Positions 34,560 to 44,343 are shown, numbered from the stretch's first letter. The stretch is 50,104 nt of DNA from Opitutia bacterium (GCA_947461205.1 CANHJG010000024.1:1-50104); one strand, 5' to 3'. A program made the numbers and translations. Notes: a model not told the origin generated them from the sequence alone.

Positions 34560-37553
34560 ATGCGCTCCCATGCCCACACCCCGGGTCGACCGCTCGCTCC
34601 CCGCCTGGCCGGTCTGCTGCTTGCCCTCCTCGCGCACCACGCGGCCCCAGCCGCGCCCGGCGAACGCCATCCCGCGCGCTCGCCGGCCGAGGCGCTCCGC
34701 ACCTTCCAGCTCGAATCCGGCCTGCGCATCGAACTCGTCGCCGCCGAACCGCTCGTCGTCAATCCCGTCGCCTTCGTGTTCGACGGCCCCCACCGGCTCT
34801 TTGTCGCCGAGGGCCGCGGCTACCCCGACCCCATCGAGGGCGGCGCTCACACCACCGCCGGTCGCATCGCGTTGCTCGAAGACCGCGACGGCGACGGACG
34901 CTTCGAACGCCGCACCGATTTCGCGACCGGCCTCGGCTACGTCAACGGCCTCGCGCTATGGCGCGGCGGCGTCTTCGTCACGGCGGCTCCCGACCTCCTG
35001 TATCTCAAAGATACGGACGGCGACGGAGTCGCGGACGTGCGCACGGTTGTGCTCACCGGTTTCGACGCCACCAAGACCGCGCAGTTGCGCGTGAGCCACC
35101 CCACCTTCGGCCTCGACGGAAAAATCTACGTCACCAGCGGACTCAACGGCGGCAAGGTTAGCTCGCCCGACCACCCCGGGCGCGCCGCCGTGACGTTTTC
35201 GTTGAAGGACGGCCGCTTTGACCCGGACACCTACGCGTTCGAAAACACGAGTGGTCGTGGCCAGTTCGGCCTGACGTTCGATGCGTATGGGCGCCGCTTC
35301 ATCTGCTCGAACCGTCATCCGGTCCTGCAGGTCATGCTCGAGCCGGCGCAGCTCGCCCGCAACCCGCATCTCTCCTTCAGCGAGAGCGTCCAAGAGGTCT
35401 CCCGCGTGCAGGCCGAGGCGAAAGTTTACCCGATCAGTCGAGCGACGATCTCCGCCGATTTCATCCCGTCACTGATGGCGGCGCCTCATGCCGGCACATT
35501 CACCTCCGCGAGCGGCGTGCTCGTCTTCGGCGGCACCGGCTTGCGGCCCGAGCACACAGGCAACGTCTTCATCTGCGAGTCCGCGCAGAATCTCGTCCAT
35601 CGCCAGGTGCTCCGGCCCGACGGCGCCTCGTTCCGCTCCGATCCGGCCGCCGGCGGCAAGGAATTTCTGGCGACCACGGACGTGTGGTTCCGGCCCGTCT
35701 TCCTCGGCGAAGGCCCCGATGGCGCGCTCTACGTGGCGGACATGTATCGCCGCGAGATCGACCACCCACGCTACGTGCCAGAGGAATCGCGCGGCCTCCT
35801 CGACTTCGAAAGCGGCAAGGACCGCGGCCGTATTTACCGCATCGTCCGCGATTCACCTGCGCCGCGCAGCGCCTCCGCCACCCCGCCCGTCCGCAGCGAC
35901 GATCTGCCCCAAACCGTCGCGGCTCTGGAGTCCCCCGACGAATGGTGGCGCGCCGACGCCCAGCGGCGCCTCATGGAGCGCGCCGATCGCTCGGCGATCC
36001 CGCTCGTCGAAAAAATCGCCGCCCAGGCCACGCGGGCCGAATCGCGGACGCGCGCCCTCTGGGCACTGCGCGGGCTAAACGGATTGTCCGCCGCCATGAT
36101 CACCGCCGCACTGCGCGATCCCCACGCCGGGGTGCGCGAACAGGGCCTGCACTTCGCCGGCGAGCAAATCGCCCAGAACGGCGGAGGTGAGTTTCTGCCC
36201 GTCGTCCTGGCTGCGACCAACGACCGGGACGCCCGCGTCCGCTTTTGCGCCGCCTTGGCGCTCGTGGGATCACGCGACGACGCTGTCGTGCCGGCCCTCG
36301 CAGCCCTCGCGCTCAGCGACGGCGAGGACCGCTGGACGCGCGCGGCCGTGCTCAGCGGCATAGCAGGCCGGATGGAGCCTTTTCTGGCCGCGCTGCAACG
36401 GGAACGCGCCGCGAACCCGACGGCGTTCGCCGTCGTCATCGAACACCTCGGCCGCGTCTTCGGCGCCGGCGCACCGCCCGACGCCTGCCGTCAGTTCCTA
36501 GCGGACCGCATCGCCGAAACCGGCGGGCTGCCGGCGCGGATGTCGGCCGTTTTGGGCCTCCTGGAGGGCTTTCGGAACCGAGCTCGAGCGAAAGCCGCCG
36601 TCCAGCCCGACGCGTTTCTCGCCGTGCTCGGACCAGAGGGCCGCGCGGCGCCCGCCGTGCAGGCGTTCTTGCAGGAGGTGGCGGCGAGCGCCGTCGATCC
36701 CCGGTCGCCTCTCCGCGACCGCAGCACGGCGGTGTCTCTGCTCGGGCAGGCGGACTTTTCCTTGGCCGGTGCCACGCTGGGCGGGCTCCTCGCAGCCCGC
36801 CAGCCGCCTGAACTTCAGTTGCAAGCGGTGCGCGCACTCGAAAAAATCGGCGATGCCCGCGGCGGCGCGCTGCTGCTCCAACGTGAGAACTGGACCGGCT
36901 ACACACCGCGGCTGCGCGAGGCGGTGTTAGCGACCCTCACCGCGAAACCGCCCCTCATCGCGGTGTTGTTCGACGCGATCGAGCGCGGCGTCGTGACGGC
37001 CACTGAAATCTCGTCCGTGCGCCGCACCCAGTTGCTCAAACACGCCGACGCCAGCGTGCGCCAACGCGCCGAAACCCTCTTCCAAAGCCTGGAAGGCGGC
37101 GACCGCATGCAGGTCTATCGCACGTATCGCCCGCTCCTCTCGGCGCCGACTGACGTGACCCGCGGACGTGAGGCTTTCCTGAAAACTTGCTCCGCCTGCC
37201 ACACGCATCAGGGCGCGGGCGGAAAGGTGGGCCCCGATCTCACCGGCATCCGCCACCAGCCCGCCGACGCGATTCTGCTGCACCTCCTCGTGCCGAACTA
37301 CGAAGTCGCCCCCAACTATCAGACGCTGTCCGTGGTCACGCAGGATGGGCGGTCGCTCTCCGGCTGGCTCGCCACGGAAAGCGAATCCAGCCTCACGCTG
37401 CGGACCGCCGCGGGGAGCGAGGAGACCGTCGCCCGCAGCCAGATCACCGCGCTCGTCGCTTCGGGTCTGTCGTTGATGCCGGACGGCCTCGAGCAAACGA
37501 TGGCGAAGGAAGACGTGGCGAACCTCGTCGCCTTCCTGAAGAGCGAAAACTGA
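34560..37553 (+). CDS. PVC-type membrane-bound dehydrogenase/haem-binding protein
   Basis: A 997-residue exported protein. The N-terminal part is a beta-propeller like PQQ/soluble-glucose-dehydrogenase proteins (VNPVAFVFDGPHRLFVAEGRGYPDP, GLYVNGLALW-like blades, EGPDGALYVADMYRREIDHP). The centre (about 440-830) is a run of alpha-helical HEAT-like repeats (ALRDPHAGVREQGL, DRDARVRFCAALAL). The C-terminus is a class I cytochrome c domain with CSACH at 877-881. The layout is typical of the PVC-specific family. It is probably a periplasmic oxidase/electron-transfer protein for a sugar-like substrate. The frame is open far upstream, but that part is antisense to the ceramidase-like gene, and the ATG at 34560 gives the export signal. 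Confidence 0.9.
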   Translation: MRSHAHTPGRPLAPRLAGLLLALLAHHAAPAAPGERHPARSPAEALRTFQLESGLRIELVAAEPLVVNPVAFVFDGPHRLFVAEGRGYPDPIEGGAHTTAGRIALLEDRDGDGRFERRTDFATGLGYVNGLALWRGGVFVTAAPDLLYLKDTDGDGVADVRTVVLTGFDATKTAQLRVSHPTFGLDGKIYVTSGLNGGKVSSPDHPGRAAVTFSLKDGRFDPDTYAFENTSGRGQFGLTFDAYGRRFICSNRHPVLQVMLEPAQLARNPHLSFSESVQEVSRVQAEAKVYPISRATISADFIPSLMAAPHAGTFTSASGVLVFGGTGLRPEHTGNVFICESAQNLVHRQVLRPDGASFRSDPAAGGKEFLATTDVWFRPVFLGEGPDGALYVADMYRREIDHPRYVPEESRGLLDFESGKDRGRIYRIVRDSPAPRSASATPPVRSDDLPQTVAALESPDEWWRADAQRRLMERADRSAIPLVEKIAAQATRAESRTRALWALRGLNGLSAAMITAALRDPHAGVREQGLHFAGEQIAQNGGGEFLPVVLAATNDRDARVRFCAALALVGSRDDAVVPALAALALSDGEDRWTRAAVLSGIAGRMEPFLAALQRERAANPTAFAVVIEHLGRVFGAGAPPDACRQFLADRIAETGGLPARMSAVLGLLEGFRNRARAKAAVQPDAFLAVLGPEGRAAPAVQAFLQEVAASAVDPRSPLRDRSTAVSLLGQADFSLAGATLGGLLAARQPPELQLQAVRALEKIGDARGGALLLQRENWTGYTPRLREAVLATLTAKPPLIAVLFDAIERGVVTATEISSVRRTQLLKHADASVRQRAETLFQSLEGGDRMQVYRTYRPLLSAPTDVTRGREAFLKTCSACHTHQGAGGKVGPDLTGIRHQPADAILLHLLVPNYEVAPNYQTLSVVTQDGRSLSGWLATESESSLTLRTAAGSEETVARSQITALVASGLSLMPDGLEQTMAKEDVANLVAFLKSEN

Positions 37554-37582
37554 CCTTCGCCTGCCCGCATCACGCTCCGCCC

Positions 37583-38998
37583 ATGCCCCGGCTCCTGCTC
37601 GCTCTGCTCTGGCTAACGCTCGCCCTGACCGTCCGTGCCGCCCCGGAGAAGCCGGTGAATCTGGTGTTCATTCTGACCGACAACCAAGGCGCGTGGACGC
37701 TGGGGTGTTATGGCAACCAGGACATCCGCACACCCAACGTCGACCGGCTCGCCGCGAACGGCCTGCGCTTCACGCGAGCCCTCAGCAGCAATCCCGTGTG
37801 CTCGCCCACGCGCGCGACCTTTCTCACCGGCCTGATTCCTTCCCAGCACGGCGTCCATTCATTCCTCGACCCGAAATTCATGATGGGGCCGCAGGCTTAC
37901 AACACGATCGATGAATTCCGTTCGCTCGGCGAAATCCTCCGCGACGCCGGCTACACTTGCGGGCTCAGCGGCAAATGGCACCTCGGGGCCAACCTCACAC
38001 CGTCGGAAGGGTTCAGCTTCTGGGTGACGAAACCCGATGGCCACACCAAGGAATTCTACCATCAGGATGTGATCGAGCACGGAGCCGTGCGCCAAGAAGC
38101 CGGCTACACGACGGACCTCTGGACCCGCCGCGGCATCGAGTTCATCGAGCAAAACAAGACGCGCCCTTTCTTTCTGTTTCTCGCCTACAATGGTCCCTAT
38201 GCGCTCGGTGGTCTGCTCGGGAATAAAGCAAAAAATCGGCACGCGGCCTATTACGCTGACAAAGAGCTGCCGTCGTTTCCGCGCGAGCCGATGCACCCGT
38301 GGCAACGGCAGTTGAAGCAGTATCACAACAACGCCGAGTCGATCCGGCGCGTGGCCGCCGAAGTCAGTGGCGTCGACGACGGGGTGGGTGAAATCATGGC
38401 GACGCTCGAACGCCATGGTCTCACCGAAAACACGCTCGTCGTCTACACGTCGGACCAGGGCTGGATGGGGGGACAAAACGGTCGGTGGGGCATGGGCGAT
38501 CACTCCCGTCCCGTCGGCGCGCACGAGTTGATGATGCAGATTCCCTTTATTTTTCATCAGCCGGGACGCATCCCCGCCGGCGCAACGAGCGACGCCCTCG
38601 TCAGTAACTACGATTTTCTCCCGAGCGTGCTCGGGCACCTCGGCCTGGCGGAAAAAATGCCGACCCGGCCGAAGTCGCCCGGCAGGGACTTCTCTCCTCT
38701 CCTTGCCGGCAAGAAAGTCGCTTGGGATAACGCCGTCTTCTACGAATTTGAAATTTGCCGTGCTATCCGCACCGACCGATGGAAGCTCGTGCTGCGCCAG
38801 CCCGCCGGCCCGCATGAACTCTACGATCTGGCGGCGGATCCGCAGGAGCGCACCAATCGGTTCGGCGAGCCGGGCACCGCAGGGACCACCACCGGCTTGC
38901 AAAGCCGCCTCGCTGATTTCTTCCGACAGTATGCAACTCCTGAATATGATATTTGGACCGGCGGCCGCTCGAAGGCGAGCCGGGCGACGGGGAAGTAA
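37583..38998 (+). CDS. Secreted sulfatase with variant metal motif
   Basis: A 471-residue sulfatase with a signal peptide (MPRLLLALLWLTLALTVRA). The formylglycine site is C73 in VCSPTRATFLTG, and GLSGKWHLG and YTSDQGWMGG are present. The first metal block is LTDNQGAW, so the usual Asp-Asp pair is Asp-Asn (D33-N34), a change found in some sulfatase subgroups. It could be a sulfatase or, less likely, a related phosphoesterase. It follows the cytochrome gene by 29 bases and is probably on the same transcript. Its stop is 14 bases from the end of the convergent double-DUF1080 gene. Confidence 0.88.
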   Translation: MPRLLLALLWLTLALTVRAAPEKPVNLVFILTDNQGAWTLGCYGNQDIRTPNVDRLAANGLRFTRALSSNPVCSPTRATFLTGLIPSQHGVHSFLDPKFMMGPQAYNTIDEFRSLGEILRDAGYTCGLSGKWHLGANLTPSEGFSFWVTKPDGHTKEFYHQDVIEHGAVRQEAGYTTDLWTRRGIEFIEQNKTRPFFLFLAYNGPYALGGLLGNKAKNRHAAYYADKELPSFPREPMHPWQRQLKQYHNNAESIRRVAAEVSGVDDGVGEIMATLERHGLTENTLVVYTSDQGWMGGQNGRWGMGDHSRPVGAHELMMQIPFIFHQPGRIPAGATSDALVSNYDFLPSVLGHLGLAEKMPTRPKSPGRDFSPLLAGKKVAWDNAVFYEFEICRAIRTDRWKLVLRQPAGPHELYDLAADPQERTNRFGEPGTAGTTTGLQSRLADFFRQYATPEYDIWTGGRSKASRATGK

Positions 38999-39012
38999 GC
39001 TCTACCCGACTC

Positions 39013-40455
39013 CTACAGCTTCTTCACTTTAAAGCTGCGGAACTCCACCGGGTCGCTGTGCCCGGCGAAACCAATATGGCCCTTCGTCCGGTCGAGGCCT
39101 TTCGGCGGCGTTTTGATCTGACTGCGGTCAAACGTCGAAATATCCACGTCGAGAATTTTGGTGCCGTTGAGCGTGACCTTGATCTTCTGCCCCTGCACTT
39201 CGATCTCCTCGAAATTCCATTCGCCCACCGGGCGGAGGTAACCGTGCTTCGCCCCGACGCAGTGATAGAGCGAGCCGTGATACTGCGCGGGCTCGAGACC
39301 CTTTTTTCCGGCGGCGGCCTGCTTCGCATTGTAGCCGTCGCTGTCGATGACCTGAATCTCCAAACCGTCTTTCGAGGAATGTCCGTCGAGCGGGGTGCGG
39401 AGCGCGATGCCGTTGTTGCCGGCGACCGGCAAACGGAACTCGACGCGAATGATGCCGTTTTCAAATTCGTCCGTGGTCAACAGATCCCCTCCCTTGCCCG
39501 GTTTGCAGACGATGGCGCCGTTTTTCACTTCGTAACTGTCCAGGGCACCCGTCCACCCGCTCAAATCTTTGCCGTTCACTTTTTCCACAAAGCCGGCCTC
39601 CGCTCCGCGGTTCGCGAGTTCCCGGTTGGCCTCGTCGGCTCCGATCTCCCGGATAAACACATTGCGCCAACGAATCTCGCTGCCGTGGGTCTGCAGTTGA
39701 ATCGGACCTTTCGGAAACGCCGGGTCGCGCATGAAACCGTTCGCCAGCTTTTGCTCTTTCTTGGCGTCTTTGGACGCGCCCGGCGCCGCGTAGGCGACAT
39801 AGCCGGCTTTTTGGTTGGCGAAGAAATTCTCCAAAACCGCGTGATCCACGACTTTCTCCCCGTTGAAGGTAACGGTCACGCGCTCGCCAATCATCTTAAC
39901 GTGAAAGCGGTTCCACTCGCCAAACGGCCGGTCCATTTTCTTGGACGGATCCTTACCGGAGGCGCCCTTGCTGTTGTTCCACAGCCCGCCAGAGCCCTTG
40001 TCCTGACCGAGCCCGCGCGGATCGCCCTTCGTTGTATCCCAGATCTGCACCTGCGGAATGCCGCGCAAATAAATGCCGCTGTCTCCATCGGGCAGCGCCT
40101 TGTAATCCACCATCAACTCGAAGTCGCCGTAGTCCTTATCGCTCGTGAGATACAGGCCTTTGCCGTCATTGATGAGTTCGCCCTGCGCCACGCTCCAGTG
40201 CGCGTTGATCTGTTCCGGCCCGGCCTTGCCCACGGGAAGTCCGCCTTCGACGGACTTGCGTTTGTAGTCGGCCAGTTGCGCGGGCGTCATCGCCCACAGC
40301 TCGGTGGGATTCTTGGTGCCCCAGCCATACCAGCCGGCCAAGTCTTTGCCGTTAAAGAGGGCGGTGAAACCCTTGGGCGGGGTGTTTTCCGCGGCGCGGG
40401 CGAACGCGGCCAAGGCGAAGAGGCAAAGCAGGGTGCGAACGAGGGGGAGTTTCAT
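39013..40455 (-). CDS. Secreted protein with two DUF1080 (3-keto-disaccharide hydrolase-type) domains
   Basis: A 480-residue protein with a signal peptide (MKLPLVRTLLCLFALAAFARA). Domain 1 (about 27-275) starts GFTALFNGKDLAGWYGWG and has DFELMVDYKALPDGDSGIYLRG. Domain 2 (about 285-480) starts GFVEKVNGKDLSGWTG and has GNNGIALRTPLDG with GLEIQVIDSD. DUF1080 enzymes hydrolyse 3-keto-glucosides produced by Gfo/Idh/MocA-type dehydrogenases. It lies 75 bases downstream of the NagB-like gene on the same strand, and the gap holds two TTTAC-type elements like those in leaders of the upstream operon. It may be the last gene of that operon, acting in the periplasm. No terminator is visible in the gap. 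Confidence 0.85.
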   Translation of the reverse strand: MKLPLVRTLLCLFALAAFARAAENTPPKGFTALFNGKDLAGWYGWGTKNPTELWAMTPAQLADYKRKSVEGGLPVGKAGPEQINAHWSVAQGELINDGKGLYLTSDKDYGDFELMVDYKALPDGDSGIYLRGIPQVQIWDTTKGDPRGLGQDKGSGGLWNNSKGASGKDPSKKMDRPFGEWNRFHVKMIGERVTVTFNGEKVVDHAVLENFFANQKAGYVAYAAPGASKDAKKEQKLANGFMRDPAFPKGPIQLQTHGSEIRWRNVFIREIGADEANRELANRGAEAGFVEKVNGKDLSGWTGALDSYEVKNGAIVCKPGKGGDLLTTDEFENGIIRVEFRLPVAGNNGIALRTPLDGHSSKDGLEIQVIDSDGYNAKQAAAGKKGLEPAQYHGSLYHCVGAKHGYLRPVGEWNFEEIEVQGQKIKVTLNGTKILDVDISTFDRSQIKTPPKGLDRTKGHIGFAGHSDPVEFRSFKVKKL

Positions 40456-40530
40456 AGGGGGAAGTAAACGGGGTTGCGGGGGTAAAGGGATGCGGCGGGT
40501 GAGGCCGTGACAATCAAAGACCGCGGGCGG

Positions 40531-41460
40531 TCAGTGCATTTCTACCTGACAGGACCCGAGGCCGCCGCGGAAAAAATTAAATTGCACGTTGGGATGGTCC
40601 GCCAGCAGCGACATGGGCACGGCGCTATCTGGGTAGCGTTTCGAAATCATCAGCGTAGTCAGGCGCTGGCCGAAAGGACTATCGTGGGTGCCGGCCTGCC
40701 AGATCGAGACTTTCTCCGCCTGCCACGTCTCGACCGGACCGACCGTCAGGGCGCGGGTCGGCACCAGCGCGATGTTGCCGCCCCCGGAGGTGCGGGCGTT
40801 TTGCGCGAGCGTAACCGGATGGAGATCGACTACGCGGGTGCCAAGCTGGCGATACTCAGCGGGCGTCGGCGGCGCGTCGCGATACGCGCCGGCCCGCCGC
40901 ACCGGATCGTTGAAGGCCCAATGCTTCGTATCCCCCTGCCCACCCTGCATCACCGCACACCGCACGCCGCGCCAGCTGTCGACATAGCGCGCGAGATCGG
41001 CCTGGGGGAAATGCAGGTTCGCCTCCGGCATCGCCAGCTCCGGGCGGATGCGGTCGAAGCACAGCTCTCGGTCGGCGCGCTCGAAGGAGAGCGGATGCGT
41101 GAGCGGCGCTTCTTTGCCGTCGAGAAACCACTCGTCCATGCCCCAAAAATGCGCCGACTTCAGCGAGAGCCCGAGTTCATTGACGATTCGGGCCACGAGC
41201 GGGAGTTGCTCCGTCGGGCCGATGGGGCCGCAGATCCCGACGGGATTGTCGGGGGTCGATTGCCGCCATGCCGTGATGTATTCGAGCGCCTCGGCGAGAT
41301 AGAAATCCTCCAGCGTGTCGTAGAACACGACGTTGAATCCCGGGCGCGAAAGTCCAGCCAGGTCGGCCGGCGTGAGCCGGGCGGCTTCGGCAATAAGTGC
41401 GTCATCGAGCGTAGTATAGTCCCACCAATCGGGGGCAATGGTGCTGAGTTTTCGGGGCAT
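40531..41460 (-). CDS. Divergent glucosamine-6-phosphate deaminase/isomerase-like protein (NagB superfamily)
   Basis: A 309-residue protein of the NagB/6-phosphogluconolactonase superfamily with no signal peptide. [11 protein letters not shown] corresponds to the phosphate loop, FWGMDEWF to the NagB block with catalytic Asp (D109), and [14 protein letters not shown] to the GxGxDGHIAFNEP block. Here Asp and His (D177, H180) have one extra residue between them and the Glu of NEP is Asp (D185). The reaction is therefore likely related to, but not the same as, glucosamine-6-phosphate deamination. It lies 38 bases after the amidase gene, in a run with deacetylase, kinase, aldolase and two dehydrogenases. 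The ATG at 41460 follows CCC and suits the family start. Confidence 0.78.
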   Translation of the reverse strand: MPRKLSTIAPDWWDYTTLDDALIAEAARLTPADLAGLSRPGFNVVFYDTLEDFYLAEALEYITAWRQSTPDNPVGICGPIGPTEQLPLVARIVNELGLSLKSAHFWGMDEWFLDGKEAPLTHPLSFERADRELCFDRIRPELAMPEANLHFPQADLARYVDSWRGVRCAVMQGGQGDTKHWAFNDPVRRAGAYRDAPPTPAEYRQLGTRVVDLHPVTLAQNARTSGGGNIALVPTRALTVGPVETWQAEKVSIWQAGTHDSPFGQRLTTLMISKRYPDSAVPMSLLADHPNVQFNFFRGGLGSCQVEMH

Positions 41461-41498
41461 GGGCGTGGTCGCGGTCGGTGGATAAACGGAACGTCGGA

Positions 41499-42467
41499 CT
41501 ATTCCTGGAATTTGATTTCGCGGGTGGAGCGTTCCTGTCCGGTCCGCTGCGCGAGCGGACCGTAAAGCTCGGGCCGGCGGGCGCGAATCCAAAGGCGCCC
41601 GGTCGCCTGCTCCAGCAGTCCCGCGTCCAAGTCCGCCACCACCATCGCATCGGCGGCCGCGGACGTCTCGACCAGGATCCGCCCATACGGGTCAAGAATC
41701 ATCGCATTACCCGTGCGCACTTCATCGTCGTCGAGGCCGACGCCGTTGCTGAAAATGAGGAATAGTCCATTATCGTGCGCGCGGCTGGGCAGCCAGCGCA
41801 TGAGCCAACCCCGGCCTTTGTCGCCCAGAAATTCGCGTTGAATCGCCGCCGGATCGCGCTGCCGGTCCTCCCACACGGGGCGCTCGATCACGCCCATGAG
41901 GTGCGGATTCCGACTCCGCACGGCACCGGTCTGATGTGGCGCGATCAGAATCTCCGCGCCCTGCAGCGCGTTCAACCGGACATTTTCACCGATATTGCAG
42001 TCGTAACAAATCAGCACGCCCACGCGGAATCCGTCCGGTAAATCGAACACCGTGAACTCGCTGCCACTGGCCATCGCGGCGTGCTCGAAGGCGTGCAGCT
42101 TGCGATGCCGGTGCACGGTGCCGTCGGGCAGCGCGACGACGTAGCTGTTGTAGAATTTTCCGTCTGCGGCCGCCTCAAACCAACCCGCTCCGACCGAGAT
42201 TCCGTGCCGGCGCGCCAGCGCGATCAAACGCTGCGTGCTCGGACCCGCCGGAATCGGTTCCGCCAGCGCCGCGAGTTGGGCCAACGTGAGATTGCGCACG
42301 AACCAATACCCGCTGACGCAGCCCTCCGGGAAAACCACCAGTCGCACGCCTTGCGCCGCTGCCGCCGCCGTAAATGCCTCAATCTTCAAGAAATTCGCCG
42401 CTTTGTCACCGGGCTCACTTTCAAATTGCACGGACGCGACACGGAGTTGACGGGGGGTGGGCAACAT
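41499..42467 (-). CDS. Carbon-nitrogen hydrolase (nitrilase superfamily amidase)
   Basis: A 322-residue cytoplasmic amidase. The Glu-Lys-Cys triad is present: E48 (VVFPEGC), K123 ([10 protein letters not shown]) and C154 (LICYDCNIG). The N-terminal [13 protein letters not shown] is standard for the family, which hydrolyses carbon-nitrogen bonds in amides, carbamoyl compounds or nitriles. The physiological amide cannot be told from the sequence. It is 29 bases after the PIG-L deacetylase gene and 38 before the NagB-like gene, so in this pathway it may remove an amide or N-acyl group from an intermediate. The ATG at 42467, after a run of five C, is used. Confidence 0.85.
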   Translation of the reverse strand: MLPTPRQLRVASVQFESEPGDKAANFLKIEAFTAAAAAQGVRLVVFPEGCVSGYWFVRNLTLAQLAALAEPIPAGPSTQRLIALARRHGISVGAGWFEAAADGKFYNSYVVALPDGTVHRHRKLHAFEHAAMASGSEFTVFDLPDGFRVGVLICYDCNIGENVRLNALQGAEILIAPHQTGAVRSRNPHLMGVIERPVWEDRQRDPAAIQREFLGDKGRGWLMRWLPSRAHDNGLFLIFSNGVGLDDDEVRTGNAMILDPYGRILVETSAAADAMVVADLDAGLLEQATGRLWIRARRPELYGPLAQRTGQERSTREIKFQE

Positions 42468-42496
42468 GGGGGCGGGATCGGGTAAACGGAGAAAGG

Positions 42497-43297
42497 CTAG
42501 GCGGAAACCAGACCTCGCTCGTAGGCGGCGTCGATCCGATATTTTTCCCCCAGTGCGTCTCTGAGCGGATCGGCGCCTGCGGGGCAAAACCCCATGTGCG
42601 AGTGCCGGCGCCAACCTTCGGCATGGGCAAACCGCCGCGACCGGCGGCCAACTTTGCGCGACATCGCCTCCATTTCGCGCAAATACGAATTCATCCCCTG
42701 CGTGGATTGCAGCCAAGCGTGTTGGCTCTCATGGCATGCGAGCGCGGCGAGTTTCGTGGCCTGCACGGAGGTTGTATCCACATACGCGCCGGCCGCGACG
42801 CGTCGCCTCAGTTGATCGACCAATCCGTGCGGCAGCGCGTGGTAGACGGTGCAGTCCCCGCCCCACGCAGCCCGGCGCGGGTGTGACGCGAAATTAGGCA
42901 CTCCCCGGGCAAACGCCGCCGTAACCGCTAGGCGCGACACGGTGGTGTGATCCTCCATGTAATCCTGCGGCGAATGGGTCAGCACAATCGTGGGCCGCAC
43001 CGAGCGAATCACCGCCGTCACCGCCCGCAGCAACGGCACCGAATAGACCACCTCCAGATCGTCGACGTAACCCTCATGATGCTGCGCGCCGAGCAGCGCT
43101 GCCGCGCGCCGCGCCTCCTGCCGCCGAATGCGGCGCAAGGCCGCGGGGCCGTGCTCCAGACTGCCACCCGAGCCGCTCGCCACATTAAGATAGTGGATGG
43201 CGTAGCCAGCTTCGCGTAGCAGACACAACGTCCCGGCCATCACGAACTCAATATCGTCCGGATGGGCCGCGATGGCGATGGCGGCAGGCTTGGTCAT
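42497..43297 (-). CDS. PIG-L-family N-acetyl-sugar deacetylase
   Basis: A 266-residue zinc deacetylase of the PIG-L/MshB type. AHPDD at 11-15 gives zinc ligands H12 and D15, with D14 as likely general base, and H117 in MEDHTTV is the third ligand. Such enzymes remove acetyl groups from GlcNAc-containing compounds, and MshB acts on a GlcNAc-inositol. There is no signal peptide. The start overlaps the stop of the dehydrogenase gene by 4 bases (43294-43297), so the two are translationally coupled. The context suggests a cytoplasmic N-acetyl amino sugar or aminocyclitol intermediate as substrate. This fits with the downstream NagB-like protein that could release ammonia. Confidence 0.86.
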   Translation of the reverse strand: MTKPAAIAIAAHPDDIEFVMAGTLCLLREAGYAIHYLNVASGSGGSLEHGPAALRRIRRQEARRAAALLGAQHHEGYVDDLEVVYSVPLLRAVTAVIRSVRPTIVLTHSPQDYMEDHTTVSRLAVTAAFARGVPNFASHPRRAAWGGDCTVYHALPHGLVDQLRRRVAAGAYVDTTSVQATKLAALACHESQHAWLQSTQGMNSYLREMEAMSRKVGRRSRRFAHAEGWRRHSHMGFCPAGADPLRDALGEKYRIDAAYERGLVSA

Positions 43298-44328
43298 TGC
43301 AACTCGGAGAGCTTGACCGTGCGGTTCTCCCGGGCGGACAAATCCGCGGCGAGCACGGCCAGGTGCGATTGCATCGCCTCGGCAAGCGAGGTCAGCGGCA
43401 TGTCTTCGCTGCGGACCAAAGCGTCAAAAAACGTCTGGAACTGCGCCTGATAGGGATGATCCGACACATCGCCCGAATCCAACAGCTTCATCGAGAGCTC
43501 GCTCCACTTGCTCTTGTCCACGGCCAGCTGCGTCGAGTGAAACTTATGGTCGAGCAAACTGCCCTCGCTGCCGACTAGGTGGGTGTGAAAATAGTAGGGC
43601 TGGAGGCAATCGATCACGGAGGCGACTTTGCCGAGGGCGCCGTCGGCAAAGCGCAACACGCTCACACTCGTCGTCGGATACTGGTATTGCCCGAAGACCG
43701 CATTCGCCGAGCCCGTCGAGTGGCTCGTCACGCTCTCCACCTTCCCGCCCATGCACAGGAGCAGCGCATCGAGCGCGTGGCAGCCCGCGGAGAGCAGGCT
43801 GCTGCCGCCCGACTCCTTCGACGTGTTCCAGCGGAACTGCCCATACCACGGACCGATCCCGTGGTAATAATCAACTTCGCCATAGTGCAGTTTCCCGAGC
43901 AGCCCGCGGTCAATGACTGCCTTCGTCGCGACCAACTGGCTGGAATAGCGGCATTCGAAGCACACGCACGTCTTAACTCCCGCGGCTTTCACGGCGGCGC
44001 TCACCCGATGGGCATCCGCGAGGGACAGCGTGATCGGCTTCTCGATGATGAGGTGCTTGCCCGCCTGGGCCGCCGCGACAATCTGATCCGCGTGCTGATT
44101 CGGATAACTGCACACCGAGACCACGTGCAGATTCGGATCTGCGAGCATCGCGCTCAGCTCGGTGTAGCAGGTGATCTTCCCGCCGTGCTGGGCGCTGAGG
44201 GCGGCCGCATCCTGCGGACGGGACGAGTAAACCGCGGTGACCTGCGCGTGCGAAGTCGCGTTGATGGCGGCGATGTGCGCGCCGCTCACCCAGCCGTAAC
44301 CAATAATGCCGACGTTGTATTTTTTCAT
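43294..44328 (-). CDS. Gfo/Idh/MocA-family oxidoreductase
   Basis: A 344-residue NAD(P)-dependent dehydrogenase. The Rossmann motif is GIIGYGWVSGAH and the conserved EKP is at 96-98 (IIEKPITL). The second half has the alpha/beta domain with ESGGSSLLSAGCHALD. Enzymes of this family oxidise a ring hydroxyl of sugars or inositols, for example to 3-keto-glycosides or inososes. No signal peptide is visible, so it works in the cytoplasm. It is the second such gene in the operon, separated from the first by the kinase gene. The leader of 15 bases contains TTTTACCCCCT before the ATG. Confidence 0.88.
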   Translation of the reverse strand: MKKYNVGIIGYGWVSGAHIAAINATSHAQVTAVYSSRPQDAAALSAQHGGKITCYTELSAMLADPNLHVVSVCSYPNQHADQIVAAAQAGKHLIIEKPITLSLADAHRVSAAVKAAGVKTCVCFECRYSSQLVATKAVIDRGLLGKLHYGEVDYYHGIGPWYGQFRWNTSKESGGSSLLSAGCHALDALLLCMGGKVESVTSHSTGSANAVFGQYQYPTTSVSVLRFADGALGKVASVIDCLQPYYFHTHLVGSEGSLLDHKFHSTQLAVDKSKWSELSMKLLDSGDVSDHPYQAQFQTFFDALVRSEDMPLTSLAEAMQSHLAVLAADLSARENRTVKLSELQ

Positions 44329-44343
44329 AGGGGGTAAAAGGGA

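Noticed and set aside
38953-40467. A 504-codon plus-strand frame at 39-40 kb
   Set aside because: It is the complement of the double-DUF1080 gene, which has a signal peptide and two clear domains.
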